From Synergistaceae bacterium (GTDB taxonomy: Bacteria; Synergistota; Synergistia; Synergistales; Aminobacteriaceae): DNA of 56,278 bases. The translations under genes and the position numbers were made by a program. Numbering within the stretch: the first letter of the stretch is position 1; each line of letters begins with the position of its first letter. Below, piece after piece: positions 24,149 through 34,087 of the stretch. The stretch spans positions 1 through 56,278 of the forward strand of contig JAFSXR010000065.1 of the NCBI GenBank assembly GCA_017443985.1. The letters are read 5' to 3'. Under the pieces are notes generated by a model. It was not told the DNA's origin. It ran no database searches and worked only from the letters and a program-made list of their open reading frames with translations.

Positions 24149-26128
24149 TAAATTTTTTTTAATTGCAGTTATCGCGTCCCTAAGAGCGGCGGCGCGTTCA
24201 AAGTCAAGTTTTTCTACAGCCTCCCACATCTCGCGCTCAAGCTCCGGGATTGTCTTTTTAGGCGCTGTAATTTTCTGTTTGCCGCGTTTCGCGCTCCTCT
24301 CTTCCTTCTCGTAAGCCGCTGAAAGTTCATGAGGCAGTAAATCTAAAACACCCTTAACAATGCTCACCGGCACAATATTATTTTTTTTGTTGAAAGCAAT
24401 CTGCTTTTCACGCCGTCTTGCAGTTTCATTAACCGCAGTTTTTATGCTGTCTGTCATTTCATCAGCGTATAAAACAATTTTGCTGTCCGTGTTCCTCGCA
24501 GCGCGTCCCATAATCTGAATTAATGAACGGTACGAGCGCAGATAGCCCTCCCTGTCAGCGTCCAGAATCGCAACTAAAGTAACTTCGGGCATGTCCATTC
24601 CTTCCCTCAGCAAATTAATCCCGACAAGCACATCAATTTTTCCGGCCCTTAAATCCCGTATCAATTCAGCGCGTTCAAAAGTATTTAATTCAGAATGAAT
24701 ATACCTGACTTTGAATTTTAATTCCTTGAGATAGTCCGCTAAGTCCTCCGAAGATTTTTTAGTCAGAGTCAGAACCAAAGCGCGCTGATTTTTCCTGACG
24801 CTCTCACGTAATTTGTCGATTAAGTCATCAATTTGAGTTTTCGCCGGCAAAATTTCGACTTCGGGGTCGGGAATGGCCGTCGGCCTGATAATCTGCTCGA
24901 CAACTGTATCAGAAACTTCAAGCTCGTAATCTCCCGGAGTCGCCGAGACAAAAACGGCCTGCCTCATTCTCTGCTCAAATTCGTGCCATTCCAGCGGCCT
25001 GTTATCCAGGCATGAAGGAAGCCTGAAACCGTTTTCGACGAGGGATTTTTTTCTTGCTCTGTCGCCGTTGAACATGCCCCTGACCTGCGGCAAAGTTATG
25101 TGAGACTCGTCGACAATGCACAAATAATCTTCGGGGAAAAAGTCAATCAAAGTTCCCGGCGGCTGACCGTGTTTTCTTCCGTCAAGATAGACCGAATAAT
25201 TTTCAATGCCTGACCAGTAGCCTGTCTCCTGTAACATTTCCAAATCGTAGGCAGTCCGGGATTTTATTCTTTGAGCCTCGATAAATTTGCCGCTGTCCGT
25301 AAAATCTTTTTCGATTTTTGCGGCCTCTTTTTGAATTAACGGCACTGAGCGCTCTATAGCGTCGGTCTGTGTAACGTAGTGCTGTGCAGGGAAGATTGAA
25401 GCCTCGTTGACGTTTTCAATGACATGCCCCGTAAGCGGCTGGGTTAAATCAATTCTTTCAATCTCGTCATCAAAAAAAGTTATCCTGATGCAAATATCTT
25501 CTTCGTAGGCAGGAAAGACTTCGACGGTGTCGCCCCTGACTCTGAATTTTCCGGGTTCGGGCGTGTAGTCGCTGCGTTCGTAATAATTGCTGACGAGACG
25601 CGCTAAAAAATCTCTCTGGTCAATTTTTTCTCCGGCGTGAAAAGAAATTATAGCCTCTTCGTAAGTTTCTTTAAGGCCGAGCCCGTAAATGCAGGAGACG
25701 CTCGCAACGACAATAACGTCTCTGCGCTCGATTAATGCCTTTGTCGCGGCAAGACGCAGTCTTTCAATTCTGTCATTAATTGACGCGTCCTTTTCGATGT
25801 AAGTGTCGCTTGAAGGGATATAGGCTTCGGGCTGATAATAATCGTAGTAGCTCACGAAATATCTTACGGCATTTTCGGGGAAAAAATTTTTGAACTCGCT
25901 GTAGAGCTGTGCGGCTAAAGTTTTATTGTGAGCAAGAACTAAAGCCGGCCTGTTAAGATTTGCGATGACGTTAGCAATGGTAAAAGTCTTTCCGCTTCCC
26001 GTAACGCCCATTAAAGTTTGAAAGCGGTTATTATTTTTAATGCTTTGAGTTAATGCTTCAATGGCTTCGGGCTGGTCTCCTGAGGGCGGCCAATTTGAAT
26101 GTAAAATAAATTTTTTTGAATTACTCAT
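24146..26128 (-). CDS. uvrB: Excinuclease ABC subunit B
   Basis: 660 residues, full length. DNA damage verification helicase of nucleotide excision repair. Walker A GVTGSGKT (41-48), the beta-hairpin region YYDYYQPEAYIPSSDTYIEKD with its aromatic residues, helicase motif GINLLREGMDMPEV and motif VI QIMGRAARN, and a C-terminal UVR domain (about 620-660, EREMWEAVEKLDFERAAALRD) for UvrC/UvrA contact. The ATG lies within the end of the preceding DivIC-like gene (8-base overlap), so the two are coupled. Confidence 0.96.
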   Translation of the reverse strand: MSNSKKFILHSNWPPSGDQPEAIEALTQSIKNNNRFQTLMGVTGSGKTFTIANVIANLNRPALVLAHNKTLAAQLYSEFKNFFPENAVRYFVSYYDYYQPEAYIPSSDTYIEKDASINDRIERLRLAATKALIERRDVIVVASVSCIYGLGLKETYEEAIISFHAGEKIDQRDFLARLVSNYYERSDYTPEPGKFRVRGDTVEVFPAYEEDICIRITFFDDEIERIDLTQPLTGHVIENVNEASIFPAQHYVTQTDAIERSVPLIQKEAAKIEKDFTDSGKFIEAQRIKSRTAYDLEMLQETGYWSGIENYSVYLDGRKHGQPPGTLIDFFPEDYLCIVDESHITLPQVRGMFNGDRARKKSLVENGFRLPSCLDNRPLEWHEFEQRMRQAVFVSATPGDYELEVSDTVVEQIIRPTAIPDPEVEILPAKTQIDDLIDKLRESVRKNQRALVLTLTKKSSEDLADYLKELKFKVRYIHSELNTFERAELIRDLRAGKIDVLVGINLLREGMDMPEVTLVAILDADREGYLRSYRSLIQIMGRAARNTDSKIVLYADEMTDSIKTAVNETARRREKQIAFNKKNNIVPVSIVKGVLDLLPHELSAAYEKEERSAKRGKQKITAPKKTIPELEREMWEAVEKLDFERAAALRDAITAIKKNL

Positions 26129-26423
26129 CGCTAAATTTTAAGCTCTCATCGGGACTGACGAGCAGAATAACGCGCTCATTATTGCCGACGAGGTTATATT
26201 GTTCGCGTGCAAGATGTTCTATGCCTTCTTTAGTTTTATAAAATTCAGCTTTTTCACGGTAAACTCTGACAATCTCGCGTTTTTTTTCTAACTCGGCTTC
26301 GCTTTTTGCTATGGCGGCTTTTATATTGGCTATTCTTTCAAGCTCAAACATGTAATAAACGCCGGTCATAACGAGCCCCAGCATAATTAAAGAGGCAAAT
26401 ATTAACCGCTTGATTGACAGCAT
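26121..26423 (-). CDS. Septum formation initiator family protein (DivIC/FtsB-like)
   Basis: 100 residues: one N-terminal membrane helix (about 5-25), a coiled coil (about 30-62) and the short conserved C-terminal region IEHLAREQYNLVGNNERVILLV. This is the DivIC/FtsB layout; the family links early and late divisome proteins in the periplasm. It overlaps uvrB by 8 bases and follows argS by 6 bases. Whether it is the true division protein or a paralog cannot be told. Confidence 0.85.
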   Translation of the reverse strand: MLSIKRLIFASLIMLGLVMTGVYYMFELERIANIKAAIAKSEAELEKKREIVRVYREKAEFYKTKEGIEHLAREQYNLVGNNERVILLVSPDESLKFSDE

Positions 26424-26429
26424 GCCGCG

Positions 26430-28082
26430 CTACATTCTTTCCGGCGCATTAACGCCGATTAATTCAAGGCATTTCGCAATAATATTCCCTGCGGCGCGTG
26501 AAAGTTTTACACGTCCGGCGGAGTCTGGAGCGTCAATAATTCTTCCTGAGTTATAGAACGAATGAAAAGCTCCTGCGAGAGAAGCCGCGTAGGCCGTCAG
26601 AACGTGAGGTGAAAGCGTTAATGAGGCTGATTTAATTTCGTCCGGGAAGAAGGCTATCATGTCCGCAAGTTCTCTGGCTTCTTTTTCGTTAAAAATATTT
26701 TTATTTTCATCAGAAATTTTAGCGTTCTGTTTTTCATATTCGCGCATAATGCCGCAGACCCGTGCGTGAGCGTACTGGACGTAATAGACGGGATTTTCGT
26801 TGCCCTGTTTTTTAGCTAAGTCCATGTCGAAATCAATTTTGCTGTCGCTCTTGCGCATTAAAAGGAAAAATCTTGCCGCGTCAACTCCTGCCTCGTCAAG
26901 GACTTCTGAAAGAGTTACAAATTCACCTGCGCGTGTTGACATATTTACGCTCTTGCCGTCGCGGATTAAATTCACGAGCTGAATTAATAGGACGTCAAAG
27001 TCATCAGGATTTTTTCCCATTGCCTTAATAGCTGCCTTAACGCGCGCTATATAGCCGTGATGGTCTGCGCCCCAAACGTCAATGACTCGTTCAAAGCCGC
27101 GAGTTATAAATTTATTTCTGTGATATGCGATGTCGGACGCGAAATAAGTCGGCACGCCGTTGGCCCTGATTAAAACTCTGTCCTTGTCGTCGCCGATAGT
27201 GTCTTCTGTTTTGAACCATAATGCGCCGTCCTGCTCGTAAGCGAAGCCGTTAGCTTTTAGCTCATTCATTGCGGACCTGACTAAATTATTTTCGTGCAAA
27301 AATCCTTCAGAAAAAAATTTATCGAATTTAACCCTGAATCTTTCCAAGTCGTTTTTAATTTCGCCCATGATTTTTTCAGCGGCGTATTTCTTAAAATAAT
27401 TAACGCTTTCATCTTCGGGCATTTCTAAAAATTTTTCGCCCTCAAGGTCAATAATTTCTCTTGCGATGTCGTAAATATAGCCGCCTTTATAACCGTTTTC
27501 GGGGAATGGAAATTTACTGCCCTGTCCTAAAATTTCAAAATATCTTGCGAGCGTTGAGCGTCCGAGCGTCTCAATCTGGAGGCCGGAGTCGTTCACGTAA
27601 TATTCGCGCTGAACGTCCCAGCCCGTGAACTCTAAAATCCTTGCGACGGAGTCTCCGAGTGCCGCGCCTCGTCCGTGTCCAATGTGAAGGGGCCCTGTGG
27701 GGTTTGCGCTGACAAATTCAACCTGAACTTTTTTATTATTGCCAAGATTTACGGAGCCGTAATTATTTTCCTGTTTTAATGCGTCCTCGATTACGTCGGC
27801 ATAAAATTTTTTATTCAGGAAAACATTTACGAAGCCTGCACCGGCAATTTCGATTTTCTCGATATATTCGCACTGTAAATTTTCAGCGATTTTTTTAGCG
27901 ATGTCGAGCGGCTTCTGCCTTAGGGTTTTAGCAAGTTTCATGGCCGCGCTTGAAGCTCTGTCGCCGTGTCCTTCATTTCTTGGCCTCTCGAAAGTTTCAT
28001 CGGTGCTTTCAATGCCGAGTGATTTTATAGCGTTCTGCAAAGCCTCATTTAATTTTATAACTGCTGTATTTTCGCCTTTCAA
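26430..28082 (-). CDS. argS: Arginyl-tRNA synthetase
   Basis: 550 residues, class I. N-terminal additional domain (about 1-90), catalytic fold with SANPTGPLHIGHGR (HIGH at 133-136), and the degenerate KMSKS of ArgRS in SVNMSTRAGEFVTL. The C-terminal anticodon-binding (DALR) domain ends the protein. The TTG start at 28082 lies 12 bases after AAAGGAG; an in-frame ATT two codons earlier is better spaced (6 bases), the same arrangement as the Xaa-Pro peptidase gene. Confidence 0.95.
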   Translation of the reverse strand: MKGENTAVIKLNEALQNAIKSLGIESTDETFERPRNEGHGDRASSAAMKLAKTLRQKPLDIAKKIAENLQCEYIEKIEIAGAGFVNVFLNKKFYADVIEDALKQENNYGSVNLGNNKKVQVEFVSANPTGPLHIGHGRGAALGDSVARILEFTGWDVQREYYVNDSGLQIETLGRSTLARYFEILGQGSKFPFPENGYKGGYIYDIAREIIDLEGEKFLEMPEDESVNYFKKYAAEKIMGEIKNDLERFRVKFDKFFSEGFLHENNLVRSAMNELKANGFAYEQDGALWFKTEDTIGDDKDRVLIRANGVPTYFASDIAYHRNKFITRGFERVIDVWGADHHGYIARVKAAIKAMGKNPDDFDVLLIQLVNLIRDGKSVNMSTRAGEFVTLSEVLDEAGVDAARFFLLMRKSDSKIDFDMDLAKKQGNENPVYYVQYAHARVCGIMREYEKQNAKISDENKNIFNEKEARELADMIAFFPDEIKSASLTLSPHVLTAYAASLAGAFHSFYNSGRIIDAPDSAGRVKLSRAAGNIIAKCLELIGVNAPERM

Positions 28083-28103
28083 TTTAATTTTATTCTCCTT
28101 TCG

Positions 28104-29960
28104 CTATCTGACGGGAATATTTTTTGCTGAAAAAGCTCTCCACTGGTCAAGACATCTTCTCAAAGTAGTCATGTTGCCCGAAGTTATTTGATTAAGTCCG
28201 ACTTCAAGCCTTGCGTCAGCGACGAGCCTGCGCCTGCGGTTGCTGTAGTTGTGGCTGTAATTAATTTTGTCCAGGCCCTTGTCAACTTTGCCGCTAATCA
28301 AAGATTCTTTCACGTTCTCCGGGTAAGCTAAATTAATATTCTGGTCAATTATAAACGGAAAAAGGACTTCAACGGGCGGTTCAAAAACTCCGAGCTTCCT
28401 GACGTGAACTGGCTCAAAAAACGGAAGTACCGCTAAAATTCCCGTGCCTGAGCCTGCAACGCCGGGCTTGTTTTCAATTTTGAAAGAAAGCTCCGAAACG
28501 CCTTTATTCTTTTTGAAAGCTATGTCGCTGTAATTTCTTAAATCCGGGAATAGAGCAAGCACCGCCGCCTGTAATTTTTCAGCGTTATTTTCGCCCTCGC
28601 CGAGTATAAATCCGTCCCAAGAGCCGCGCAGAATTATTCTGACTGTTCCGCTTAAAAGCCCCTTGTCGCTTAATTGAAGGTCCATTATAGCCGAGAGCCT
28701 GTTGTCTCCTGATTTTGATGAAGGCACCCTGCGCGAGGTTAATTTGCCTGCGTCAGCGTTAAACCCGAAAATTTTTGCGCCTGCCAATAATCTAGGGTCG
28801 CTCATAGCGTGAAAATCAAGCCCTCTCACGCCAGTAAATTCAAGCACGGGACTTGAGAACATATCCATACAGAGCGGAGTATCTTCATCGGGTTCAAAAG
28901 GCAGCTGCCAATCGAGAACAACGTTAAAATTTTTTGCAGTCAGCCAGGATTTAGCGAGCAAAATTTTTTCCCGTTTAGTGAGCGGCGAAGCGATTGAGGG
29001 AATTGTGCGTGCTGTTCCTTCTGTGAGTTCTATTTCCTGTTTTTTCATGAGCCATGAGACTATTCTTTGAGGAGTTGTCCCGGCCTCCGCAGGGGCAGAA
29101 ATATTCACGGTGTTCTCAATTTCTTTTAACATGCCGTTTAATACGGCTCCGCCCTTTCTAGTCCCGAAGATAACGCCTTCTCTTTTCATTCTTGCAAGTT
29201 CTCCAGAAGCGTAAGGGTCAACGTTAATTCTTCGCCAGGCGTATGAATATTCGCCGTTAATATATTCAGTCTCGGACGGATACATTGCCGGGAACGTCTC
29301 ATATCTAAGCTCCTGTGTCGAATGAATATCGACGACGGACTCCCAGACTCTTAAATCTTCCTGGAACCAGCAGAGCCCCTCAACAGATAACTGTTTAGGC
29401 AGAGTTTCGCGCCACGCGACAGTCAGGATAAAATTTTCAGGAAGTCCGACGAAATTTATGGTTTTTATTCCTTCGGCTTCGTTATATTTAGGAGCTTCGG
29501 TTGCGAGTTTTTCAAGATTTCTGAAATCATAGACATCAGACAATAAAATTTCAGCTTCGCCGTTAGCAGGGACGGGAATATTCCACGTGAGCCATTTTTT
29601 ATTAATTCCATGACGGCCTAAAATTACATAAAGCCTAGTAATTTCCAGTCCCTTTTCGGAGTGCGACACGTCAACGTATTTTTGCCAGATAATGCCGTAT
29701 TCGTCGGGATAAGTCGTAAAGTCCGGGTTCACGCTCTTCATTCGGGATAAATTAAATTCCGGCTGTGCTGAAGCGTCATTGAAAGAGCCTGTGCCTTTAT
29801 AATTCGGCATAATGCCGGACATATTCATTTCATTAATTTTTGCAGGAAATTTTATGACGCTGCTGTCGATTAAATCGCTTGCAAAAGAAATACCTGCGGA
29901 CATAAAAATTATAAAAGCAGCGCAAATAAAACTCCTGACTCCTAAGTCATCACTTCTCAC
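28104..29960 (-). CDS. Secreted DUF3857-like protein with degenerate transglutaminase-like region
   Basis: 618 residues from a GTG at 29960, chosen because AAGGGGG in the end of secA lies 8 bases upstream; the frame also stays open to a TTG at 29984. A signal peptide follows (RSFICAAFIIFMSAGISFA). About 75-190 resembles DUF3857 (YVDVSHSEKGLEITRLYVIL), the N-domain of a family that is normally followed by a transglutaminase core. Here the middle part (about 290-400) keeps the fold-like pattern KILLAKSWLTAKNFNVVLDWQ, but I see no GDCKD-type catalytic cysteine, so activity is doubtful. Residues 2-10 are encoded by a TAGGAG-type repeat. Family call tentative. Confidence 0.6.
   Translation of the reverse strand: MRSDDLGVRSFICAAFIIFMSAGISFASDLIDSSVIKFPAKINEMNMSGIMPNYKGTGSFNDASAQPEFNLSRMKSVNPDFTTYPDEYGIIWQKYVDVSHSEKGLEITRLYVILGRHGINKKWLTWNIPVPANGEAEILLSDVYDFRNLEKLATEAPKYNEAEGIKTINFVGLPENFILTVAWRETLPKQLSVEGLCWFQEDLRVWESVVDIHSTQELRYETFPAMYPSETEYINGEYSYAWRRINVDPYASGELARMKREGVIFGTRKGGAVLNGMLKEIENTVNISAPAEAGTTPQRIVSWLMKKQEIELTEGTARTIPSIASPLTKREKILLAKSWLTAKNFNVVLDWQLPFEPDEDTPLCMDMFSSPVLEFTGVRGLDFHAMSDPRLLAGAKIFGFNADAGKLTSRRVPSSKSGDNRLSAIMDLQLSDKGLLSGTVRIILRGSWDGFILGEGENNAEKLQAAVLALFPDLRNYSDIAFKKNKGVSELSFKIENKPGVAGSGTGILAVLPFFEPVHVRKLGVFEPPVEVLFPFIIDQNINLAYPENVKESLISGKVDKGLDKINYSHNYSNRRRRLVADARLEVGLNQITSGNMTTLRRCLDQWRAFSAKNIPVR
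29930..29958 (-). repeat. TAGGAG-type repeat (copy f) encoding the start of a signal peptide
   Basis: Minus strand: GAGAAGTGATGACTTAGGAG then TCAGGAGT. It matches the GAGAAGTGAGGAGTTAGGAG core of the copy near 49600, and covers codons 2-10 of the secreted gene starting at 29960. Confidence 0.6.
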
Positions 29961-29962
29961 TG

Positions 29963-32527
29963 TTAAAGCCCCCTTCCATGACAATATTTATATTTCTTAC
30001 CGCTTCCGCATGGGCACGGGTCATTGCGTCCGACCTTCTGAATTTTTTTATGAGCCTGTGCCGTATTTGCCATTGAAAATTCTTGCTTCTGCATAGTCAT
30101 TTCGCGCTTGCGTTTCATTTCATCGCTCAAAATTTTCACTCTGAACGCCTGTTGAGAGAATGAATCTTTTACGCGCTCCATCATTTCTTGGAAAAGATTA
30201 TAAGACTCGAACTGATATTCTATTAACGGCTCTTTTTGGCCGATAGCACGCAAGCCTATGCCGCGCCGTAATTCGTCCATGCCGGTTAAATGTTCGCGCC
30301 ACGCAGCGTCGAGAGTGTTCAGCAAAATATAGCGCATTATCACGCCTGCCGGGCTTCCTTCATTGCCTGCGTTAAGTTCAGAAATTTTTGCGTCGTATAA
30401 TTTTTTTACGCCGTCAATAATTTCTTCCCTCATGCCTTCCATGTCGAGACGGTTGTCAACGCTTGTGATTTTTCCTTCAGCTCCTGCACCGAATAGGGAT
30501 TTTAATCTCGCCGCAGCGCGTTCGGGGTCGGCCTGTGAATTATCTTCGGGGAAATATTTGTCGAGAGTGTCATTGATAACGCCCTTGACAACGTCCCAGC
30601 CGTATTCCGGCATTTCTTCGTTAGGCGTTGAAATTATGTCGGCGCGTTCAGCGTAAATAGCTTCTCTCTGTTGGTTCATAACGTTGTCATAAGCTAATAA
30701 CTGTCTGCGAATATCAAAATGCAGCTCTTCAACTTTTTTCTGTGAGTTTTCAATAATTTTCGAGAGCATTGAGGACTCGATAGCTTCGCCGTCTTTAAGT
30801 CCCAGCTTGCCCATAAGCGGCTGGATTTTTTCGGAGCCGAATAACCTCAATAAATTATCTTCGAGCGATAAATAAAATCTTGAAGTTCCCGGGTCTCCCT
30901 GACGGCCTGAACGTCCCCGAAGCTGATTATCAATTCTGCGTGATTCGTGGCGTTCTGTTCCGATTATTGCGAGCCCTCCGGCGTTGACGACTCTGTCATG
31001 TTCTTCTAAGTCTGGAGGATTTCCGCCGAGCATAATATCAGTTCCGCGCCCTGCCATGTTTGTAGCGACGGTAACGGCTCCCTCGCGTCCTGCCTGAGCG
31101 ACTATCCCGGCTTCCTGCTCGTGATATTTAGCGTTCAAGACCTGATGAGGAATTTTCCGGGTCTTTAATAATTTGCTGACACGCTCGGAATTTTCGATTG
31201 AAGTAGTGCCGACGAGGACGGGCTGACCGTTTTTATGACGCTCAACGACTTCATCAACGACTGCTGAAAATTTTTCGTGTTCAGTCGCAAAAATCACGTC
31301 GGGATTATCGACTCTTATCATTTTTTTATGCGTCGGAATTGTGATAACCTGAAGTCCGTAAATTTCTTTGAACTCTTCGGCTTCGGTTGCGGCAGTTCCT
31401 GTCATTCCGGCGAGTTTATGATACATTCTAAAATAATTTTGAAGAGTTATTGTCGCAAGCGTCTGGCTTTCACGGCCGATTTTCACGCGCTCTTTAGCTT
31501 CGATAGCCTGATGTAAGCCGTCAGAATAGCGTCTGCCAATCATTAAACGCCCTGTGAACTCGTCAACGATGATAACTTCGCCGTCTTTGACTACGTAATC
31601 AGTATCGCGCTTGTATAATCTGTGAGCTTTCAAAGCCTGCACGACCCTGTGAGCTAAATCGGAGTGTGCAGCGTCAGAAAAAAGACCCGGCATTTTCAGA
31701 TAATCTTCGCATTTTTGAATGCCTGCTTCGGTCATGGAAATGCTTTTTTCTTTTTCGTCTTTTTCATAATCCGCACCTTCTTTCAAAATCCGGGCAGCAC
31801 TGTCAGCTTTTATGTACAAGCCTGCGTCATCATCGGAAGGCCCGGAAATTATTAACGGCGTTCTTGCTTCGTCAATTAAAATCGAGTCAACTTCGTCAAC
31901 TATGCAGAAATTATGACCGCGCTGGACCATCTCGTCAGCACTCATGACCATGTTGTCGCGAAGATAATCAAAGCCGAACTCGCTGTTAGTTCCGTAAGTA
32001 ACGTCGGCGTTATATGCGTCAATTCTTTCGTCGTTGGGCATGTAAGGATAAATTACTCCTGCCCTGAGCCCTAAGAAATTATAAACGGGGCTCATCCATT
32101 CAGCGTCTCTTTTAGCTAAATAGTCATTGACAGTAACGAGGTGAACTCCTTCGCCCTTCATGGCATTTAACACGACAGCGAGGGGAGCGACGAGGGTTTT
32201 TCCTTCGCCTGTTTTCATTTCTGCTATGCGTCCGTCATGAAGAGCCATACCGCCGATTAATTGAACGTCATAATGACGCAGGCCGATAGTTCTTTCAGAG
32301 ACTTCGCGGACTATAGCAAAGACTTCCGGCAATAAATCATCAAGGACATCAGGATTTTCATTAACCTGTGCTCTAAGCTCGGCAAAGCGCGATTTAATTT
32401 CGTCGTCAGATTTTGCTTTAATCTCATCTGCATAAGAATTAATAATTTCGACAAGAGCCGAATATTTTTTCAAAGCATTTTCGTTAGGGTCTAAGCCTAA
32501 AAATTTTTTTATTTTATTAAAAATCAT
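29963..32527 (-). CDS. secA: Preprotein translocase ATPase SecA
   Basis: 854 residues. ATP-driven motor for Sec secretion at the inner membrane. Walker A TGEGKT (106-111), the DEVD box in FCIVDEVDSILIDEARTPLI, and helicase motifs NMAGRGTDIML and RGRSGRQGDPG. The C-terminus is the zinc-binding SEC-C tail RNDPCPCGSGKKYKYCH that contacts SecB and lipids. AAGGAG precedes the ATG. First gene of the secA / DUF3857-like / argS / DivIC-like / uvrB run; its promoter lies inside the remnant of the upstream nuclease gene. Confidence 0.97.
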   Translation of the reverse strand: MIFNKIKKFLGLDPNENALKKYSALVEIINSYADEIKAKSDDEIKSRFAELRAQVNENPDVLDDLLPEVFAIVREVSERTIGLRHYDVQLIGGMALHDGRIAEMKTGEGKTLVAPLAVVLNAMKGEGVHLVTVNDYLAKRDAEWMSPVYNFLGLRAGVIYPYMPNDERIDAYNADVTYGTNSEFGFDYLRDNMVMSADEMVQRGHNFCIVDEVDSILIDEARTPLIISGPSDDDAGLYIKADSAARILKEGADYEKDEKEKSISMTEAGIQKCEDYLKMPGLFSDAAHSDLAHRVVQALKAHRLYKRDTDYVVKDGEVIIVDEFTGRLMIGRRYSDGLHQAIEAKERVKIGRESQTLATITLQNYFRMYHKLAGMTGTAATEAEEFKEIYGLQVITIPTHKKMIRVDNPDVIFATEHEKFSAVVDEVVERHKNGQPVLVGTTSIENSERVSKLLKTRKIPHQVLNAKYHEQEAGIVAQAGREGAVTVATNMAGRGTDIMLGGNPPDLEEHDRVVNAGGLAIIGTERHESRRIDNQLRGRSGRQGDPGTSRFYLSLEDNLLRLFGSEKIQPLMGKLGLKDGEAIESSMLSKIIENSQKKVEELHFDIRRQLLAYDNVMNQQREAIYAERADIISTPNEEMPEYGWDVVKGVINDTLDKYFPEDNSQADPERAAARLKSLFGAGAEGKITSVDNRLDMEGMREEIIDGVKKLYDAKISELNAGNEGSPAGVIMRYILLNTLDAAWREHLTGMDELRRGIGLRAIGQKEPLIEYQFESYNLFQEMMERVKDSFSQQAFRVKILSDEMKRKREMTMQKQEFSMANTAQAHKKIQKVGRNDPCPCGSGKKYKYCHGRGL

Positions 32528-32559
32528 AATATCTCCTTAAAAAAATTAAGTGGCGATAA

Positions 32560-33352
32560 TTAAACACGTGTAATATTATCATATAGGAACGGAATTGAAC
32601 TTTGAATAATTCTGAATTTTGTGCCATGATTATGACCAGTTCGGGCATCAAAATCTACAAAAATGTTTCTTTCCTTTATATTAAGCAAGAACTTTTCAAG
32701 AGAAAAGCCGGATAACTGCATTATATCTGAATACTTGAAAAAATATTCGCCGTCTTCTTTATTTTACGTCAGCTATTATATAAAAGCAATTTCCCAGCTT
32801 TACTCCGGCCTTATGATATAAATCATAAAATCCCCAATATGGCATATAATCTTTATCATATTCTATTTTGCCGTTTTCTATCAGCTCATTTTTCCAATCA
32901 TTTACTTCATTTCCTATTATTTCAGGGCTAAAATTCACAATTATTCTTTCGTTTTCATCATCTACATCAACAAAAAAGCCGCGCAACGTAGGCTGTCTAT
33001 AAGATAAAGTTTGACGAAAACTTTTTTCATTTTCAGGATATTTTTTCCCCGCCTCTTTATGCCTCCAGCCATAATTTAATAAAAGATAATCAACGATATG
33101 TAAAGCTCTTGGCGAAGGGTCTAAATGAAATAACGTTAATAGAGCAGAAGTACCTCTTTTTTGAGTTTTTAATTCCCATTCAGCAGCATTTGGCAACGGC
33201 AAATTATTTTCTTTAATACCTAATAAATCTTCGAGCGTATTTCCTATTGCGCCGTCATTATTTGCGTTACGATGACTTTTAATCCAGCCAAGATTTCTTA
33301 TTTTTTTTAGAGCGGCAATAAGAGTTCTCTTTGTGTATTTTGTAATGGACAT
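32560..33352 (-). pseudogene. MvaI/BcnI-family type II restriction endonuclease, frameshifted
   Basis: The first 197 codons carry the family signature GNTLEDLLGIKENN and the ExK catalytic pair in EWELKTQKRG (Glu60, Lys62), then stop at TAA 32761-32759. Dropping one T at 32761 lets the frame continue from 32760 to 32560 for 66 more residues (KEDGEYFFKYSDIMQLSGF and, further on, VDFDARTGHNHGTKFR), a clear family C-terminus, giving about 263 residues in all. MvaI and BcnI are 240-250 residues long. The ATG lies 46 bases inside the methyltransferase gene end. Either a real loss of the nuclease or a one-base assembly error in AAAATAAAG. Confidence 0.8.
32573..32581 (-). promoter_or_regulatory. Extended -10 promoter for secA
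   Basis: On the minus strand TGATAATAT lies 46 bases before the secA start, within the last codons of the broken restriction gene. Confidence 0.4.
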
Positions 33353-34068
33353 TTTAACCTTTCCTTTGACATCTCGCAGTATTCCGGCGAAATTTCAATG
33401 CCGATAAAATTTCTACCAAGTTTTTTCGCCGCAACTGCCGTCGTTCCGCTTCCCATAAACGGGTCTAAAATAATTTTTGCGTCTGTGCTTGAGATTATGC
33501 GCTCAACTAAAGCGACAGGAAAAGGCGCAGGGTGTTTATTTTTCATTTCCTGCGGAAATTCCCAGACATCTCCGAATGAATTTGCATGAGGAACAAGCTT
33601 AAATCCGGGCTTAGCTATGAGATAAATTACTTCATACGTCGGCAAAAAATATCCGGGATTAAAATTTATTCCGCCTTTCCTTTTCCAGATAATTATCTGT
33701 CTCACCGGGAAGCCGTCAATTATTTCCCGTCTATCCTGAATTAATCCTTTTTGGACGCGCCACTTGTGATTATAAAATATTGCCCCGTTATCTTTTATTA
33801 GACGCATCATTTCGCTTAAACAATCGCGCTGCCATTTTATATAATCATCATAAGGCATATTGTCATCATAATTAGAATAGCCTTTTATAAGAGCCGCATT
33901 AGCCCATTTTCCGCAGCTGCCGTTTTTCATTCCGTTTCCTGTTGAATTTTTCAAATTATACGGCGGTGAAGTTATAATTAAATCAATACTTTCATCTGGA
34001 ATTTTTTTCATTTCTTGAACGGCATCTCCGCAGATAAAAACATTTTTGATTTTTTCTAATTCGTACAT
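33307..34068 (-). CDS. DNA methyltransferase of an MvaI/BcnI-type restriction-modification system (probably N4-cytosine)
   Basis: 253 residues. Motif IV is SPPY (residues 34-37, TSPPYNLK) and motif I is at the end (LDPFMGSGTTAVAA, about 201-214), so the motif order is the beta class. SPPY with this order suggests N4-cytosine methylation, as in the enzymes paired with MvaI (CCWGG) and BcnI (CCSGG); the exact site here is not known. It overlaps the nuclease gene by 46 bases, with methylase transcribed first. With the nuclease broken it may act as an orphan methylase. The neighbouring region is more AT-rich than the housekeeping genes, in keeping with acquisition. Confidence 0.88.
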   Translation of the reverse strand: MYELEKIKNVFICGDAVQEMKKIPDESIDLIITSPPYNLKNSTGNGMKNGSCGKWANAALIKGYSNYDDNMPYDDYIKWQRDCLSEMMRLIKDNGAIFYNHKWRVQKGLIQDRREIIDGFPVRQIIIWKRKGGINFNPGYFLPTYEVIYLIAKPGFKLVPHANSFGDVWEFPQEMKNKHPAPFPVALVERIISSTDAKIILDPFMGSGTTAVAAKKLGRNFIGIEISPEYCEMSKERLKCPLQNTQRELLLPL

Positions 34069-34087
34069 ATTTAAGATTATGATAAAA

